A DNA stretch of 64,000 nt, taken from positions 245,983 to 309,982 of the forward strand of contig JAFDZS010000010.1 of NCBI GenBank assembly GCA_018266775.1, in the 5' to 3' direction. The DNA comes from Bacteroidota bacterium. GTDB lineage: Bacteria > Bacteroidota > Bacteroidia > Chitinophagales > Chitinophagaceae. A program made the position numbers and the translations under genes. This document shows, piece after piece, positions 31,240-40,513 of the stretch (position 1 is its first letter; every line of letters begins with the position of its first letter). The notes under the pieces are model-generated. The model was not told the origin of the DNA. It worked only from the letters and a program-made list of their open reading frames with translations, and did no database searches.

Positions 31240-31740
31240 TTATCTGAGCAATGCATACAACATCCGCCAGGGATAATTGTGCAGTTTCAATACCAAAAAG
31301 TTGTTGTTATGGAAGTTGATGAATAAATGATTGCGGGCACCGGGTAAAAAATTCAGCGGGTACAGCCTTGCGTTAACAGTAAAGTCGCCGGTGTCAACAG
31401 CAAGTGTGTATTCATCCACACTAAAAGTTTTCAATACAGCAGTACTTTTTTTCAGTACCTTTTTCAGCGGTATTCTTTTTTTCAGCGGACGATCTTTATG
31501 CACAGGAGCAGCTTTGGAACCTTTGCGGATAGAACCCGTAAGCGGAATGGTTTTGTGATAAAAAGGAACATGCAGGTACAGCAACCACCCGTCTTTATGC
31601 CAAATGCGTGCACTGCCCCATACACCAAAATGAATGCCTGCCATCGGTATCCGGGTATCAACCACCAGTTCAATTACAGATAGCAACAGCAGTACAATAG
31701 CCAGTACCAAAAAGATCAATATGCCAGCCACCCATAACAT
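31240..31740 (-). CDS. DUF2953-like membrane-anchored protein
   Basis: This 166-residue protein has one N-terminal transmembrane helix (~3-26, VAGILIFLVLAIVLLLLSVI). A beta-strand domain follows (VDTRIPMAGIHFGVWGSARI, WLLYLHVPFYHKTIPL), then a basic linker (KKRIPLKKVLKKS) and a second set of strands (VDEYTLAVDTGDFTVNARLY, FINFHNNNFLVLKL). The order fits DUF2953 (YtfI-like), and the next gene encodes the usual partner GerW. A few residues upstream of the helix are cytoplasmic and the rest is probably periplasmic. The assignment is from layout and context more than from strong motifs. Confidence 0.55.
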   Translation of the reverse strand: MLWVAGILIFLVLAIVLLLLSVIELVVDTRIPMAGIHFGVWGSARIWHKDGWLLYLHVPFYHKTIPLTGSIRKGSKAAPVHKDRPLKKRIPLKKVLKKSTAVLKTFSVDEYTLAVDTGDFTVNARLYPLNFLPGARNHLFINFHNNNFLVLKLHNYPWRMLYALLR

Positions 31741-31848
31741 ACACCAACTTTAAGGATTGTTACAGTGGCAAAGTTATTTTGCAGCGCAGCGGGCAGAAAT
31801 GATGGGCATCATTGCAAGCAATGATGCTGAACAAAAGTGCAACGCATT

Positions 31849-32949
31849 CTAATATGCCGATAACTTATCGATTGTTTTGATCAGTACAGGATTTAAAGAA
31901 AGATCAGTTTTGCAAACGAGGTAATGTTTGGCAAAGCCATCCAGGAAAGTATTGGCGGGCATATTGAAGGTAATCACACGCAGGCCCTGCGTAGGGTGAT
32001 AAAAACCATTCACATCTTTAAAATGCAGCACCAGTTGTACCTGGTCAATCTTCCACGCATCAGTAAAAATATTGGCTTTGTATTCAATCACCGCACCAAG
32101 CCCGTTGCTGTTGAAGGCGCTTAAACTGGTGGCAGGGTTAACTAAGTATGCAGTGCCGGACATATACAACCCCAGCGGCAAAACCTGTGTGCCATTGCTG
32201 TAAAATTCCAGTTCATTCTTACTAACTTTTTTAATGAACTCATTATACGTATCGGTGAGATTTTTAATGGTGCTGGGTATAACACGAATGTCCACTTCAG
32301 ATTGTTTCTCTTTGTTGTCTGCACCGGTTTTGATAATCATGTAAGCGGCAGACAAATAATACTGCGATGGGTTTACTGAAGGCTGGTACTGCCCCTGGTA
32401 ACCACGGAAGGTATACGTAGTGGTATTATTGTTTTCATTTGCTTCGTTCACAATATTGCCTTTATCAACCACCAGTAAATAATTGTAGCTGGATGCAGTA
32501 TTAAAATAATGTTCCCTGGCAAGGTTAAACAGGTTCATGGTGCCATCCATAGATTGTCCACTGTTGAGCATGGTGGTACTGGTGGCAATGGCCTGGCCAC
32601 CACCGGCATAATAATATTTACCGTTAACAAGATAAGTGGGAGGTGTAACGCTGGGATACTGTTGCGGGTCATCAATATACCCCTGCACGCTTACATTATT
32701 CAGGTCAACCGCATCGGTGCCATTATTTTTCACTGTGTAAGTAATGTGCAGTGTGCCATTGCTGGAAGGGTCGTACTGAAAGCTTTTAATGGCAATGCTG
32801 AGGTCTTTGCCCTGCACCGTTCCGGCGGGTGCAGGAGCGGGTGCAATTATTTTTTTAATCACGGGTTCAGGGCGTTCAATCTTCTGAATTTGTGCAAAAG
32901 AAATGAATGCGCCCAATATAAAAGCGAGTGTAATAGTGCCTTGTTTCAT
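31849..32949 (-). CDS. Secreted CARDB-like beta-sandwich protein
   Basis: This 366-residue protein has a signal peptide (TLAFILGAFISFA-Q) and a Pro/Ala-rich linker. A CARDB-like adhesion domain follows at ~48-180: LHITYTVKNNGTDAVDLNNV, and the hallmark GNIVNEANENNNTTTYTF near its end. The C-terminal half has two more strand-rich domains (YLSAAYMIIKTGADNKEKQS; VQLVLHFKDVNGFYHPTQGL) without recognised family. It is probably periplasmic or surface-exposed. There is no T9SS C-terminal domain. Single gene. Confidence 0.6.
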   Translation of the reverse strand: MKQGTITLAFILGAFISFAQIQKIERPEPVIKKIIAPAPAPAGTVQGKDLSIAIKSFQYDPSSNGTLHITYTVKNNGTDAVDLNNVSVQGYIDDPQQYPSVTPPTYLVNGKYYYAGGGQAIATSTTMLNSGQSMDGTMNLFNLAREHYFNTASSYNYLLVVDKGNIVNEANENNNTTTYTFRGYQGQYQPSVNPSQYYLSAAYMIIKTGADNKEKQSEVDIRVIPSTIKNLTDTYNEFIKKVSKNELEFYSNGTQVLPLGLYMSGTAYLVNPATSLSAFNSNGLGAVIEYKANIFTDAWKIDQVQLVLHFKDVNGFYHPTQGLRVITFNMPANTFLDGFAKHYLVCKTDLSLNPVLIKTIDKLSAY

Positions 32950-33112
32950 TGCAAATATTTTATGACATAAAAATGCAATGGCAAAGGGGAAGCTGGCATC
33001 CTGTAAAAGAAGGATTTTTGGAAAAGGTGAGGAAGATTACCTGTCATTCCTGCATTGAACAATGGTGGTGATTTGAAACGTAATGCTGGTGCAAACTTTC
33101 CGGAAAAGGACT

Positions 33113-33646
33113 TTAATCATCAGCAATCACAATCTGCCATTCAGTATCGAAATTCTTGTTCATCAAAAGATGAATATCAATGAATGTATCCACGCCCTTT
33201 ACAACGAAATGGACATCGGCCGATCCTGCTGTACCCTGTGAACTTGTGGTCATAGAAAATCCGCCGTACGGAACAGTAAAAATACTTTTGACAGGCCCTG
33301 TTTTATTGATTACAGCAGGGTTGCTTTTTATAAAATGAACAGCATTTTCATAAAGCGTAGTTTGCGGAATGGCGAAGAAGAAGACTGCCTTTGTAAGCAT
33401 TACAAAAACAGCAACGCCAATACCAATTTTTTCGAAAATCGTTTTCTGATGTTGCTCTTTTTTCTGTCTTATTCTGTCGCGGAAAATAAAAATAATGGAA
33501 AGCCAGAATAGCGTCCATCCAATAGTTTTGCTTTCCCAGAAAAAGTACAGGCCAGCAAGCCTGCATAAATAACCATACAAAAGCAGGCTTGTTGTAATGA
33601 TAATGATCTTCTTTGTTATGCCAGACAGAAAATTAAATTGTTGCAC
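33113..33646 (-). CDS. Coa1-like membrane protein
   Basis: This 177-residue protein starts with GTG. It has three N-terminal hydrophobic helices (~13-33, 40-55 and 73-93), then a domain TLYENAVHFIKSNPAVINK and VKSIFTVPYGGFSMTTSSQ, then GSADVHFVVKGVDTFIDIHL and WQIVIADD. The block order (Y-x-A-x-x-x-I-x-x-x-P-x-V, G-G, G-x-A-x-x-x-x-x-V-x-G) fits the Coa1 family of membrane-tethered proteins, named after the yeast cytochrome oxidase assembly factor. In bacteria the role is open. The VOC gene lies upstream on the same strand, 18 bases away. Confidence 0.6.
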   Translation of the reverse strand: MQQFNFLSGITKKIIIITTSLLLYGYLCRLAGLYFFWESKTIGWTLFWLSIIFIFRDRIRQKKEQHQKTIFEKIGIGVAVFVMLTKAVFFFAIPQTTLYENAVHFIKSNPAVINKTGPVKSIFTVPYGGFSMTTSSQGTAGSADVHFVVKGVDTFIDIHLLMNKNFDTEWQIVIADD

Positions 33647-33664
33647 CTGCTGCTGCGTTTTACA

Positions 33665-34057
33665 TTAAGTGTTGGAATGAAGCGCCATGGTATTTCCTTC
33701 GGAGTCAACAAAAAAAGCCATAAAGCCGTTTGGACCGATGGAAGTTTTGGGCATGGTAACTTTGCCGCCTGCAGCTGCTATTTTATCCAGCACCATTTGT
33801 AAGTCAGGGTTGGCATTAAGGTAAATGATAGCACCGGTGGAACCTGGCGTATGCATCGGGCTTTGTGCTAACCCGCCTGCCACTTTTCCAATCATGGGGT
33901 CAAAAGGAAACATAGCATATTTCATGCCGGGCATTTCCATTTCACTCATAGTGATACCGAAGATGGTTTCATAAAATTTTTTAGCCCTGGAAATATCAGT
34001 GGCAGGAATTTCAAACCAGTTCAGTGCATTGGTTTGCGCACTCATTTTGTCGTTCAT
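33665..34057 (-). CDS. VOC (glyoxalase/bleomycin-resistance) family protein
   Basis: This 130-residue cytoplasmic protein is a single VOC domain with two beta-alpha-beta-beta-beta modules: LNWFEIPATDISRAKKFYET, FPFDPMIGKVAGGLAQS, then GAIIYLNANPDLQMVLDKI, GGKVTMPKTSIGPNGFMAFF and DSEGNTMALHS. The close relatives are small proteins of unknown catalytic activity, not full glyoxalase I. It is followed after 18 bases by the Coa1-like gene, probably in one transcript. An alternative start is the second Met at codon 5. Confidence 0.85.
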   Translation of the reverse strand: MNDKMSAQTNALNWFEIPATDISRAKKFYETIFGITMSEMEMPGMKYAMFPFDPMIGKVAGGLAQSPMHTPGSTGAIIYLNANPDLQMVLDKIAAAGGKVTMPKTSIGPNGFMAFFVDSEGNTMALHSNT

Positions 34058-34211
34058 GTAAAAAGTTTTTAGTGTGAAGCAATCTTTAGTTGAAAGTAAG
34101 CAATTTTTGGTTAGTTTGTTTTGGCCTTTGTATTTATAAGTAGAAGCTAATATCAGTACGATTCAAAAGTAAAGTTAATGTTGACAGCACCAACATCCAT
34201 TCACCGCATAC

Positions 34212-36653
34212 TTAATTCAGTGTGATTATATACGTACCCATCTTTTCAGTTGAAAAAGAATTAATCCCATTCCCATCTTTAGTGACAGTGATTATTTTTC
34301 CGTTTTGGGTTACGGTAATTCCTTTGTCCCATTTTATCTTACAGGGAACCCCGGCTTTTGAAAGTACCTGAAGCGTTTGAGCCACACCGTTATGCCAGCT
34401 GAAATCCAGTTCAAAAGCACCCCTGGTGATTACACCCTGTATTTTGCCCTCCGCTTTCCATTCATCAGGTAATGCAGGTAACAACTGAATATAGCCTTCA
34501 TGAGATTGTACCAGCATTTCATTAACAGCCGCCTCTAAACCCAGTGCTGCATCCACCTGCATAGCCGCATAACATTTGCCAAACATTGACAGGGTGCACT
34601 GCTCCTTGATATACCCTTTAAAAATTTTGTTAGCCCGGTTGCCATCAAACAACCTTGCCCATTCACACATCTTCCATACCCGCGACCATCCCGCTGCACC
34701 GTCACCCCTTTGCTCCAGTACTTTTTTTATGGGTGCTATTAATGCAGGCGTGGTAACGGGAGACATTACATGACCGGGATATAATCCGTACAAATGCGAA
34801 AAATGGCGATGGTTTTTTTCCGTTTGCGGCCAGTCTTCAATCCATTCCTGCAGCGTGCCATCTTTGCCCACCTGCATCGGCGCCAGTTGTGCCCTTGCTG
34901 TTACAACCTGCCTGCGGAACGCATCATCCTTAACAATAGCAGCCGCTTCGGCAACATAGCCAAACAGGTCAGTAAGAATTTGTTCGTCAATGGTGGAACC
35001 ATAACAAATCTGCGAGCCATTATAATAAGCGCCATTCATCTCGTCAAAAAATTTGCTATTGCCGGGGCTGCCGGGTACGTTTTCTGGAGATGTGGAGGGG
35101 TTGGTAACCAACCAGCCTTTAACCGGATCCTTTACTAAAAAATGTAAAAAGAATTGCACACAACCTTTCATTAAAGCATACTGCTGTTTTAAGAAGGCCG
35201 TATCCTGCGTGTAAAGAAAATGTTCCCACAAATGCGTGCACAGCCATGCGCCACCGGTAGTAAATGCACCCCAGTTGGAACCATCCATTGGTGCAGCAAC
35301 ACGCCAGATGTCTGTATTCTGATGAAAAACCCAGCCTTCAGTAACGCCATAATGTTCTTTGGCTACCTTGCTTCCTTCATCAGACAATTCTTTGATCATC
35401 TTAAAAAGAGGTAAAGCGCATTCACTTAAATTACCGGCATCAACATTCCAGTAATTCATTTCTGTATTAATGTTGGTAGTGTATTTAGAATCCCACCAGG
35501 GATTTTGATCATTATTCCAGATGCCCTGCAAATTTGCAGGCTGTGTACCCGGCCTCGATGAAGTGATCATTACATACCGGCCAAACTGGTATCCCAATGC
35601 TGCAAGCGATGGATCGGGTGCATCCTGTACTTTCTGCATGCGCAGGTTGGTGGGCAGCAATGAATTTTCAGTAACGGGCAATTCAATAGTCAATCTGCCA
35701 AACAGGTTTTGGTAATCTTTAATGTGCGCCCGCCTGATGCTTTCGTAATCAACGTTGGCAATTTTTTTGATCGCATCAGTTGCTCTTTGCGATGCATTAC
35801 CGCTGACATCTTTATAGTTATTGAAATTGGTGGCCGCAACAAGAATGAGTACGACTTCATCGGCATCATTAACTATTAAGGTTTTATTTTGAGTGCTTAC
35901 ACTTCCGCCTTTAACTCTTGCTTTTAGTAAAGCTTCATATTGCAACATGCCTTTTATGCCCAAATAATCTGCGCTTTTACCGGTAAGCTTAAGGCCGTCA
36001 TTGCCCCATTCATCCATCGAGAAATAATCGGTGGCATAGTTAGAATGTGTTTGGTTTCTTACACCCTGCAGCTGGCAGCGGAAATGAATGCTGCCGGGTT
36101 TGCTGGCAGCAATACGTATAACAATAGCCTGGTGCGGATAAGATGAAAAGATTTCCCTCGTGTAAACAACACCGTTTTTTGTATAGCTGAGTTTGGCAAT
36201 ACCGGTGGTAAGGTCAAGTTCCCTTTTGTAATCACTTGCCTCATTAGCTGAATCAAAATCTAAAACGAGGTTTCCCATGTTTTGATACTTCTGTTGCTCC
36301 ACCGGGTAGCCCAGCATATACCTGCCAAACAGTAAATGTCCTTCAACAAATTTTTTTTCAAACAGCAATTGCTGCAGTTGCGGCAACACTTTATAACCAC
36401 CTTTTTTAACGGTGGAGTAGGGGCCGCCGGTCCAGTATGTATCTTCGTTAAACTGAAGCCTGTCAATGCTGATATTGCCAAAATACATGCCGCCTAAACT
36501 GCCATTGCCAACAGGCAAAGCATCTTCCCATTTTGCAGCAGCATCTTTATACCAAAGTGTGGTGGCCGGGTTGAGTTGTGCGGTGAGTGTGCCATACACC
36601 AATAAGCATAAAAGCAAAAGCATAAAAGTATGCCACTCCGTGCTGCGTGCCAT
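34212..36653 (-). CDS. Secreted GH95 glycoside hydrolase (alpha-L-fucosidase type)
   Basis: This 813-residue protein has a signal peptide (hydrophobic TFMLLLLCLLVYGTLTA-Q). An N-terminal beta domain of GH95 follows (~28-270: LWYKDAAAKWEDALPVGNGS, GGMYFGNISIDRLQFNEDTY), then an (alpha/alpha)6 catalytic barrel with NTEMNYWNVDAGNLSE, GAWLCTHLWEHFLYTQDTAF and HFSHLYGLYPG, and a C-terminal beta domain. The family hydrolyses alpha-1,2-L-fucosyl or related L-galactosyl linkages by inversion. The WxxP-type catalytic pocket residues (E/N/D in the barrel motifs) appear intact. It is probably periplasmic. No SusC/D or other glycan genes are adjacent, so it is not a classical polysaccharide-utilisation locus. 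Confidence 0.88.
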   Translation of the reverse strand: MARSTEWHTFMLLLLCLLVYGTLTAQLNPATTLWYKDAAAKWEDALPVGNGSLGGMYFGNISIDRLQFNEDTYWTGGPYSTVKKGGYKVLPQLQQLLFEKKFVEGHLLFGRYMLGYPVEQQKYQNMGNLVLDFDSANEASDYKRELDLTTGIAKLSYTKNGVVYTREIFSSYPHQAIVIRIAASKPGSIHFRCQLQGVRNQTHSNYATDYFSMDEWGNDGLKLTGKSADYLGIKGMLQYEALLKARVKGGSVSTQNKTLIVNDADEVVLILVAATNFNNYKDVSGNASQRATDAIKKIANVDYESIRRAHIKDYQNLFGRLTIELPVTENSLLPTNLRMQKVQDAPDPSLAALGYQFGRYVMITSSRPGTQPANLQGIWNNDQNPWWDSKYTTNINTEMNYWNVDAGNLSECALPLFKMIKELSDEGSKVAKEHYGVTEGWVFHQNTDIWRVAAPMDGSNWGAFTTGGAWLCTHLWEHFLYTQDTAFLKQQYALMKGCVQFFLHFLVKDPVKGWLVTNPSTSPENVPGSPGNSKFFDEMNGAYYNGSQICYGSTIDEQILTDLFGYVAEAAAIVKDDAFRRQVVTARAQLAPMQVGKDGTLQEWIEDWPQTEKNHRHFSHLYGLYPGHVMSPVTTPALIAPIKKVLEQRGDGAAGWSRVWKMCEWARLFDGNRANKIFKGYIKEQCTLSMFGKCYAAMQVDAALGLEAAVNEMLVQSHEGYIQLLPALPDEWKAEGKIQGVITRGAFELDFSWHNGVAQTLQVLSKAGVPCKIKWDKGITVTQNGKIITVTKDGNGINSFSTEKMGTYIITLN

Positions 36654-36906
36654 AGATGTTGAATTTTTATTTTACAGGAAGATAAGCAATTTTGATAAGA
36701 AATAGTATAGAATAAGCAAGCTGGTGTATGCGCTGTTTTGCCTGCATAAAGCATAATTCGTTTTTTGTAATATGCTAATAGTATATTGCTGGTTAAAGCC
36801 TGTGCATGCCAATATGGATGCTTTGATGTTTTGGGTAAACAGACAGCTGATACACCGGATAATGTACCCGGATTTTTATTCATCAAACTCTTTTCCAGTT
36901 GAAGTA

Positions 36907-38163
36907 TTATTGTGTGCTTAACCAGTTTTTGTAACCGTTAACCAGTGCGTCAAATTCAAGGGTGAAAATATTTTTTGCACCGTCCTTTTTATCCTTCGTT
37001 AAACAGTATGTTTTGAATGCTTCTACGCCAAACCGGTCAATAATATATTTTACAAACACACCACAAACCGCATAATTAGCTGCGGAATATTGCCCATAAA
37101 AATTCTGGTTGTATACAATCAGATCGGAATAATTCAAAGTGTCTTTGTAGTGCTTTGCAGTTTCTATTCTCTTCTTAAATAAATTACTGTCATTAAGGTT
37201 GGTAACGTATTCAACGCAACCTTCAACAAAGAATGCAGGGTTATTGTCCTGCGGAATGGAATTATCAAAAAGAAAATGGGAATATTCGTGTTTCACCAAT
37301 CCCGTATTAAACCCATTGGTATGAATTGCTCCACGGATACTAAAGCCTGCTGAACTGTTGCCGGGGCAGGTTAAACCAAACATGCCCGACATGGTTCCAT
37401 ACTCCTGCATATTGGAATGCAAAAACCAGCTCACTTTTTTAGTGGGCATTTTCAGCTTATAAATCCGCAAAAACTGCTGCACATAAGCCTGCAGTTCACC
37501 GTACAGCTTTGGATAATTGATACTGTCTTTAAACGTTTTTGAAACGTAAATAGCAGAAAACAATGCAGCGTTTTTTTTATTGTAATTCGTTTGCTTCAGG
37601 TTTTGAAGGTTAAACCAGTCGAAGCTTCTCTTATCTTTTCTGTTACCGAAGAAAGTGATGTTGCCATTTTGCACCACTAAAATATCATGCCCGCCGGTAA
37701 GGGCCAGTTGTGCATCTTTTACTGCCTGCAGGCTGTTACCGCTGACGATTATCCGGTTAGTATCAACAAAAACAAAACCATCACGTTTGTGGTTAAATAC
37801 TTTACCATTAATGATAAATCCATTTTTAATTGGTGTTACCGCAGTGGTAAGTTTATTCCAATTACGGATGTCACTGCAAACACCAATCATTAAAATATTT
37901 TTTGAATAATCGCCGGCAGTTAATGCAGATGCTTTCTTTTGAATACAGTTATTGCCAAAAGTTCCGCAATAGTCTGCAAGAATTGCATCCAGCCCCACCG
38001 CATGGTCCGGGGCAGCCAGGATTGTAGGCTGGCCAATAATTGTGATTACTTTTTTTAAAGAACAGTCATAAGCGGGCAGGGCAGACAGATCTTTCATCTG
38101 CGCAAAAGATGTTGCTGCAAATAAGCAGCTAAATAAAGTGGTTATTGTTTTCAAACTATTCAT
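36907..38163 (-). CDS. Secreted HExxH protein (gluzincin-like), unknown
   Basis: This 418-residue protein has a signal peptide (LFSCLFAATSFA-Q). The N-terminal half is strand/helix alternation (ILMIGVCSDIRNWNKL, GFIINGKVFNHKRDGFVFVD). The C-terminal half carries a zinc-peptidase motif HEYSH (H292-H296) with E314 in FFVEGCVEY 18 residues later, the spacing of gluzincins such as the M1 and MA-type peptidases. A following helix SAANYAVCGVFVKYIIDRFG fits the family layout. It is likely a periplasmic metallopeptidase. The peptidase motif is direct; activity is inferred. Single gene. Confidence 0.62.
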   Translation of the reverse strand: MNSLKTITTLFSCLFAATSFAQMKDLSALPAYDCSLKKVITIIGQPTILAAPDHAVGLDAILADYCGTFGNNCIQKKASALTAGDYSKNILMIGVCSDIRNWNKLTTAVTPIKNGFIINGKVFNHKRDGFVFVDTNRIIVSGNSLQAVKDAQLALTGGHDILVVQNGNITFFGNRKDKRSFDWFNLQNLKQTNYNKKNAALFSAIYVSKTFKDSINYPKLYGELQAYVQQFLRIYKLKMPTKKVSWFLHSNMQEYGTMSGMFGLTCPGNSSAGFSIRGAIHTNGFNTGLVKHEYSHFLFDNSIPQDNNPAFFVEGCVEYVTNLNDSNLFKKRIETAKHYKDTLNYSDLIVYNQNFYGQYSAANYAVCGVFVKYIIDRFGVEAFKTYCLTKDKKDGAKNIFTLEFDALVNGYKNWLSTQ

Positions 38164-38287
38164 TGAACACTGAAGTTAATCATTAATGGCTGAATATGAT
38201 TGGGTGACGTATCTACCATTGTTACAGATTTTTAAGCATAATAGCGGAGCCGGTAATAACTATAACTTTTTACTGATTATTTTTCTT

Positions 38288-38680
38288 TTACTTTATGGAT
38301 GCCCGGTTTTTCCTGTAAGAATTCTTAACCGCAATTTTACCATCTCTGAAAGTGAGCAGGTCGCATCCGGTTACTTCAACAACCGTACCATCTGCCTTTG
38401 TTCCTGTAAAAACCCATTGGGTAAAACCCCTGTTGCCGGAAATGAAATGAACTGGATTATTCCAGCGGGCATTGGGAAAAGTTGAGAACACTTCTTCAAA
38501 TGCTTTTTTAACCATGTCTTGCCCGGTAAACTTTTCACCATTAACATCGGGCCCGGCGGATGCTTCAAAAATACAGTCATCGGTCATGTGTAACATTACT
38601 GCCCGGCTGTCGTGCGCATTAAAAGCATCTGCAAAAGACTGAAGAAAATCTTCCGTTACCTGGTGGTTTGATATTGACAT
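38288..38680 (-). CDS. NTF2-like (SnoaL-type) protein
   Basis: This 130-residue cytoplasmic protein shows the NTF2-like cone fold pattern. The N-terminal helix is TEDFLQSFADAFNAHDSRAV, then MLHMTDDCIFEASAGPDVNG, GQDMVKKAFEEVFSTFPNAR, and strands VHFISGNRGFTQWVFTGTKA and EVTGCDLLTFRDGKIAVKNS. Members are polyketide-cyclase-like enzymes, isomerases or ligand binders; the pocket aspartates (D, H) are common but not diagnostic. No operon partner is evident. Confidence 0.82.
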   Translation of the reverse strand: MSISNHQVTEDFLQSFADAFNAHDSRAVMLHMTDDCIFEASAGPDVNGEKFTGQDMVKKAFEEVFSTFPNARWNNPVHFISGNRGFTQWVFTGTKADGTVVEVTGCDLLTFRDGKIAVKNSYRKNRASIK

Positions 38681-38736
38681 AAGTGTTACTGGTAAGAATG
38701 AAATAAAAGCTGACGTTTGTTTATTACCTGGTTGTA

Positions 38737-39498
38737 TTAATAATTATCATACCGCTTCAGTGGTTTAAAGTTGATGTACCGTATATAACCTGCTTTGTTT
38801 GTTTTGTCAGTCATAATAATTTTTTCGTTTCCTTTTTTGTCATAAGTAGATACCGTCAAACCATTCTGCAGCTCCACACTGGCAAATTTTTTTAAGCTGT
38901 CTCCATCAATGCGCAGAAAAACAGTGGAACAACCACCGTACACTAAAAATGCATCAATGCAATCGCGTTCTTTGTTATAAAGCATATTCGGGTAGTCTTC
39001 TGCGTTAACCATTGATATTAACTCCTGGTTTTGATCATCATAAATAAAAAGCCGCCTCACTTCGTTGGCGCCTCTTGCAGCGGTTCCCGAAATGAACGTG
39101 ATGTCATTAAAGTTGTCGTTATTAAAATCAGAAATATCAGGTTCAAACCTCCTCAGGGAAGTGGTTTCATAGCAGTAATTATTCTGAACCAGCCAGGTTT
39201 CAGGGTCGTTAAGGGTAATGCTTCCTTTTACATAAAATTTGATTATGACGTAGGTGTCATCGTAAACGCGGAATTTGATCAGTTCAATTTTGCATTTCCC
39301 TTTTTCACCAATGTGGGTACTGTCAGCAAATGTTTCTATAATTGCTGTTTTTGCAGTGTCTTCGGTGGGTTGTTCAGAAGGCACTGTTGTTTTAGCCGTA
39401 TTGTTATTTGTTCCGGGGGTAGTAACAGTATTTTGTGTTTCATGCCTTGAGTTGCACGAAAATAGAATGGTAAAGCATATGGTTGCGATGAATTTCAT
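38737..39498 (-). CDS. Putative lipoprotein with VCBS/FG-GAP-like centre
   Basis: This 253-residue protein has a lipobox signal peptide (ICFTILFSC at ~8-16) and a Thr-rich linker (~19-45). Beta-rich domains contain CKIELIKFRVYDDTYVIIKF, then RRFEPDISDFNNDNFNDITF, a calcium-binding-like DxNxDxxxD stretch, and VRRLFIYDDQNQELISMV. Acts in the periplasm or on the outer membrane. Homologues are unknown to me; the DFNNDNFND segment suggests a beta-propeller-type repeat. Confidence 0.58.
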   Translation of the reverse strand: MKFIATICFTILFSCNSRHETQNTVTTPGTNNNTAKTTVPSEQPTEDTAKTAIIETFADSTHIGEKGKCKIELIKFRVYDDTYVIIKFYVKGSITLNDPETWLVQNNYCYETTSLRRFEPDISDFNNDNFNDITFISGTAARGANEVRRLFIYDDQNQELISMVNAEDYPNMLYNKERDCIDAFLVYGGCSTVFLRIDGDSLKKFASVELQNGLTVSTYDKKGNEKIIMTDKTNKAGYIRYINFKPLKRYDNY

Positions 39499-39737
39499 AC
39501 TGTGTGTGGTGAGAAATTAATGTAAAATTGTTTGAAGTCAATTTGATAATTCCTTCCAAAATTTCCACCATGATTTTTCGTTAACCTTTTGTGTTTTTGG
39601 AATTTGTATATGTCATAACTCATATTATCTGTCTGTCGGGGTTTAAAAGCCTGCGGGATGATCCACTATAAACGCTTGATGTATGCCAATGGTAAAATAC
39701 AAACCTTAAGCCAGGCCCAATAATAGTGCTATGGGAT

Positions 39738-40220
39738 TTAGTTTTGTTTTTTAAAATAATTATCACAACCATCGGTATAGCTGTCGAAAAATAAAACATG
39801 GTTTTCACAAAACAACACTTTTCCCGGCAGTTGAAAAACAATTGGGTTGGTTACCAGCTTGAAGTATCCGTCGTTTAATCTGACTATTGCCCAGGATGAT
39901 GTTTGAGTGGTTTGTCCATTCAGTTTTACTTCCAGTGAGTTATTTTGCTTAAATTCAACTGAGAGGTTTTTAAAGTCTTCATTATTGGCATTTTCCGGAG
40001 CCCAATAACATTTGATGTACTCCCATTGCCATTTGCCAATTAAGTGTTGGTGAATGGTGGATGAATCCCAAATGGTTTGGTTGTGGCATAATAACATACT
40101 GTCGGGGGTAATTGGTGGCTTTTGACTTTGGGGCATATCCCCAGTGTTCGTCTTTTTACAAGACGATTGAATGGTTATAACTGACCATGCAAGTATTAGC
40201 AAGCCACAAAATGGTTTCAT
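39738..40220 (-). CDS. Lipocalin-like lipoprotein
   Basis: This 160-residue protein has a lipobox signal peptide (SVITIQSSCKK). A short linker is followed by a small beta barrel: IGKWQWEYIKCYWAPENA, LSVEFKQNNSLEVKLNGQTT, SSWAIVRLNDGYFKLVTN and KVLFCENHVLFFDSYTDGCD. The I-G-x-W opening with repeated strands and YTDGCDNYF at the end is typical of Bacteroidota lipocalin-like lipoproteins of unknown ligand. Single gene. Confidence 0.62.
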   Translation of the reverse strand: MKPFCGLLILAWSVITIQSSCKKTNTGDMPQSQKPPITPDSMLLCHNQTIWDSSTIHQHLIGKWQWEYIKCYWAPENANNEDFKNLSVEFKQNNSLEVKLNGQTTQTSSWAIVRLNDGYFKLVTNPIVFQLPGKVLFCENHVLFFDSYTDGCDNYFKKQN

Positions 40221-40311
40221 TGTTATTTTTTAGGATGGATGATAAAAATTTTTAAAGGCATAAAGCTGAATGTTTACGGCCTGTCGATGAACTGATAACA
40301 GTATTTTCATT

Positions 40312-40355
40312 AGCCGGAACTGCCCCCAGAGCCATGAAGGCAGTTCCGGCTTTTT
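40312..40355 (+). terminator. Plus-strand terminator without a plus-strand gene
   Basis: A perfect 13-bp inverted repeat AGCCGGAACTGCC / GGCAGTTCCGGCT with a 14-base loop is followed by TTTT only on the plus strand. Both neighbouring genes run on the minus strand, so it may end an unannotated plus-strand transcript or be a remnant. Confidence 0.7.
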
Positions 40356-40513
40356 AATAAAGTTAAATATTTAGCACTAAAGCCGGGCGGTACATGTCCT
40401 GATATTTTCAGATTTCGTTAATCCACGAACAGCTGTGCTGCAGAATTACCACTGTTGATTAGTTCATCGATATGCTCTGGTATTGGCGAAAACAATGTTG
40501 TGTGTTCGTTTTT

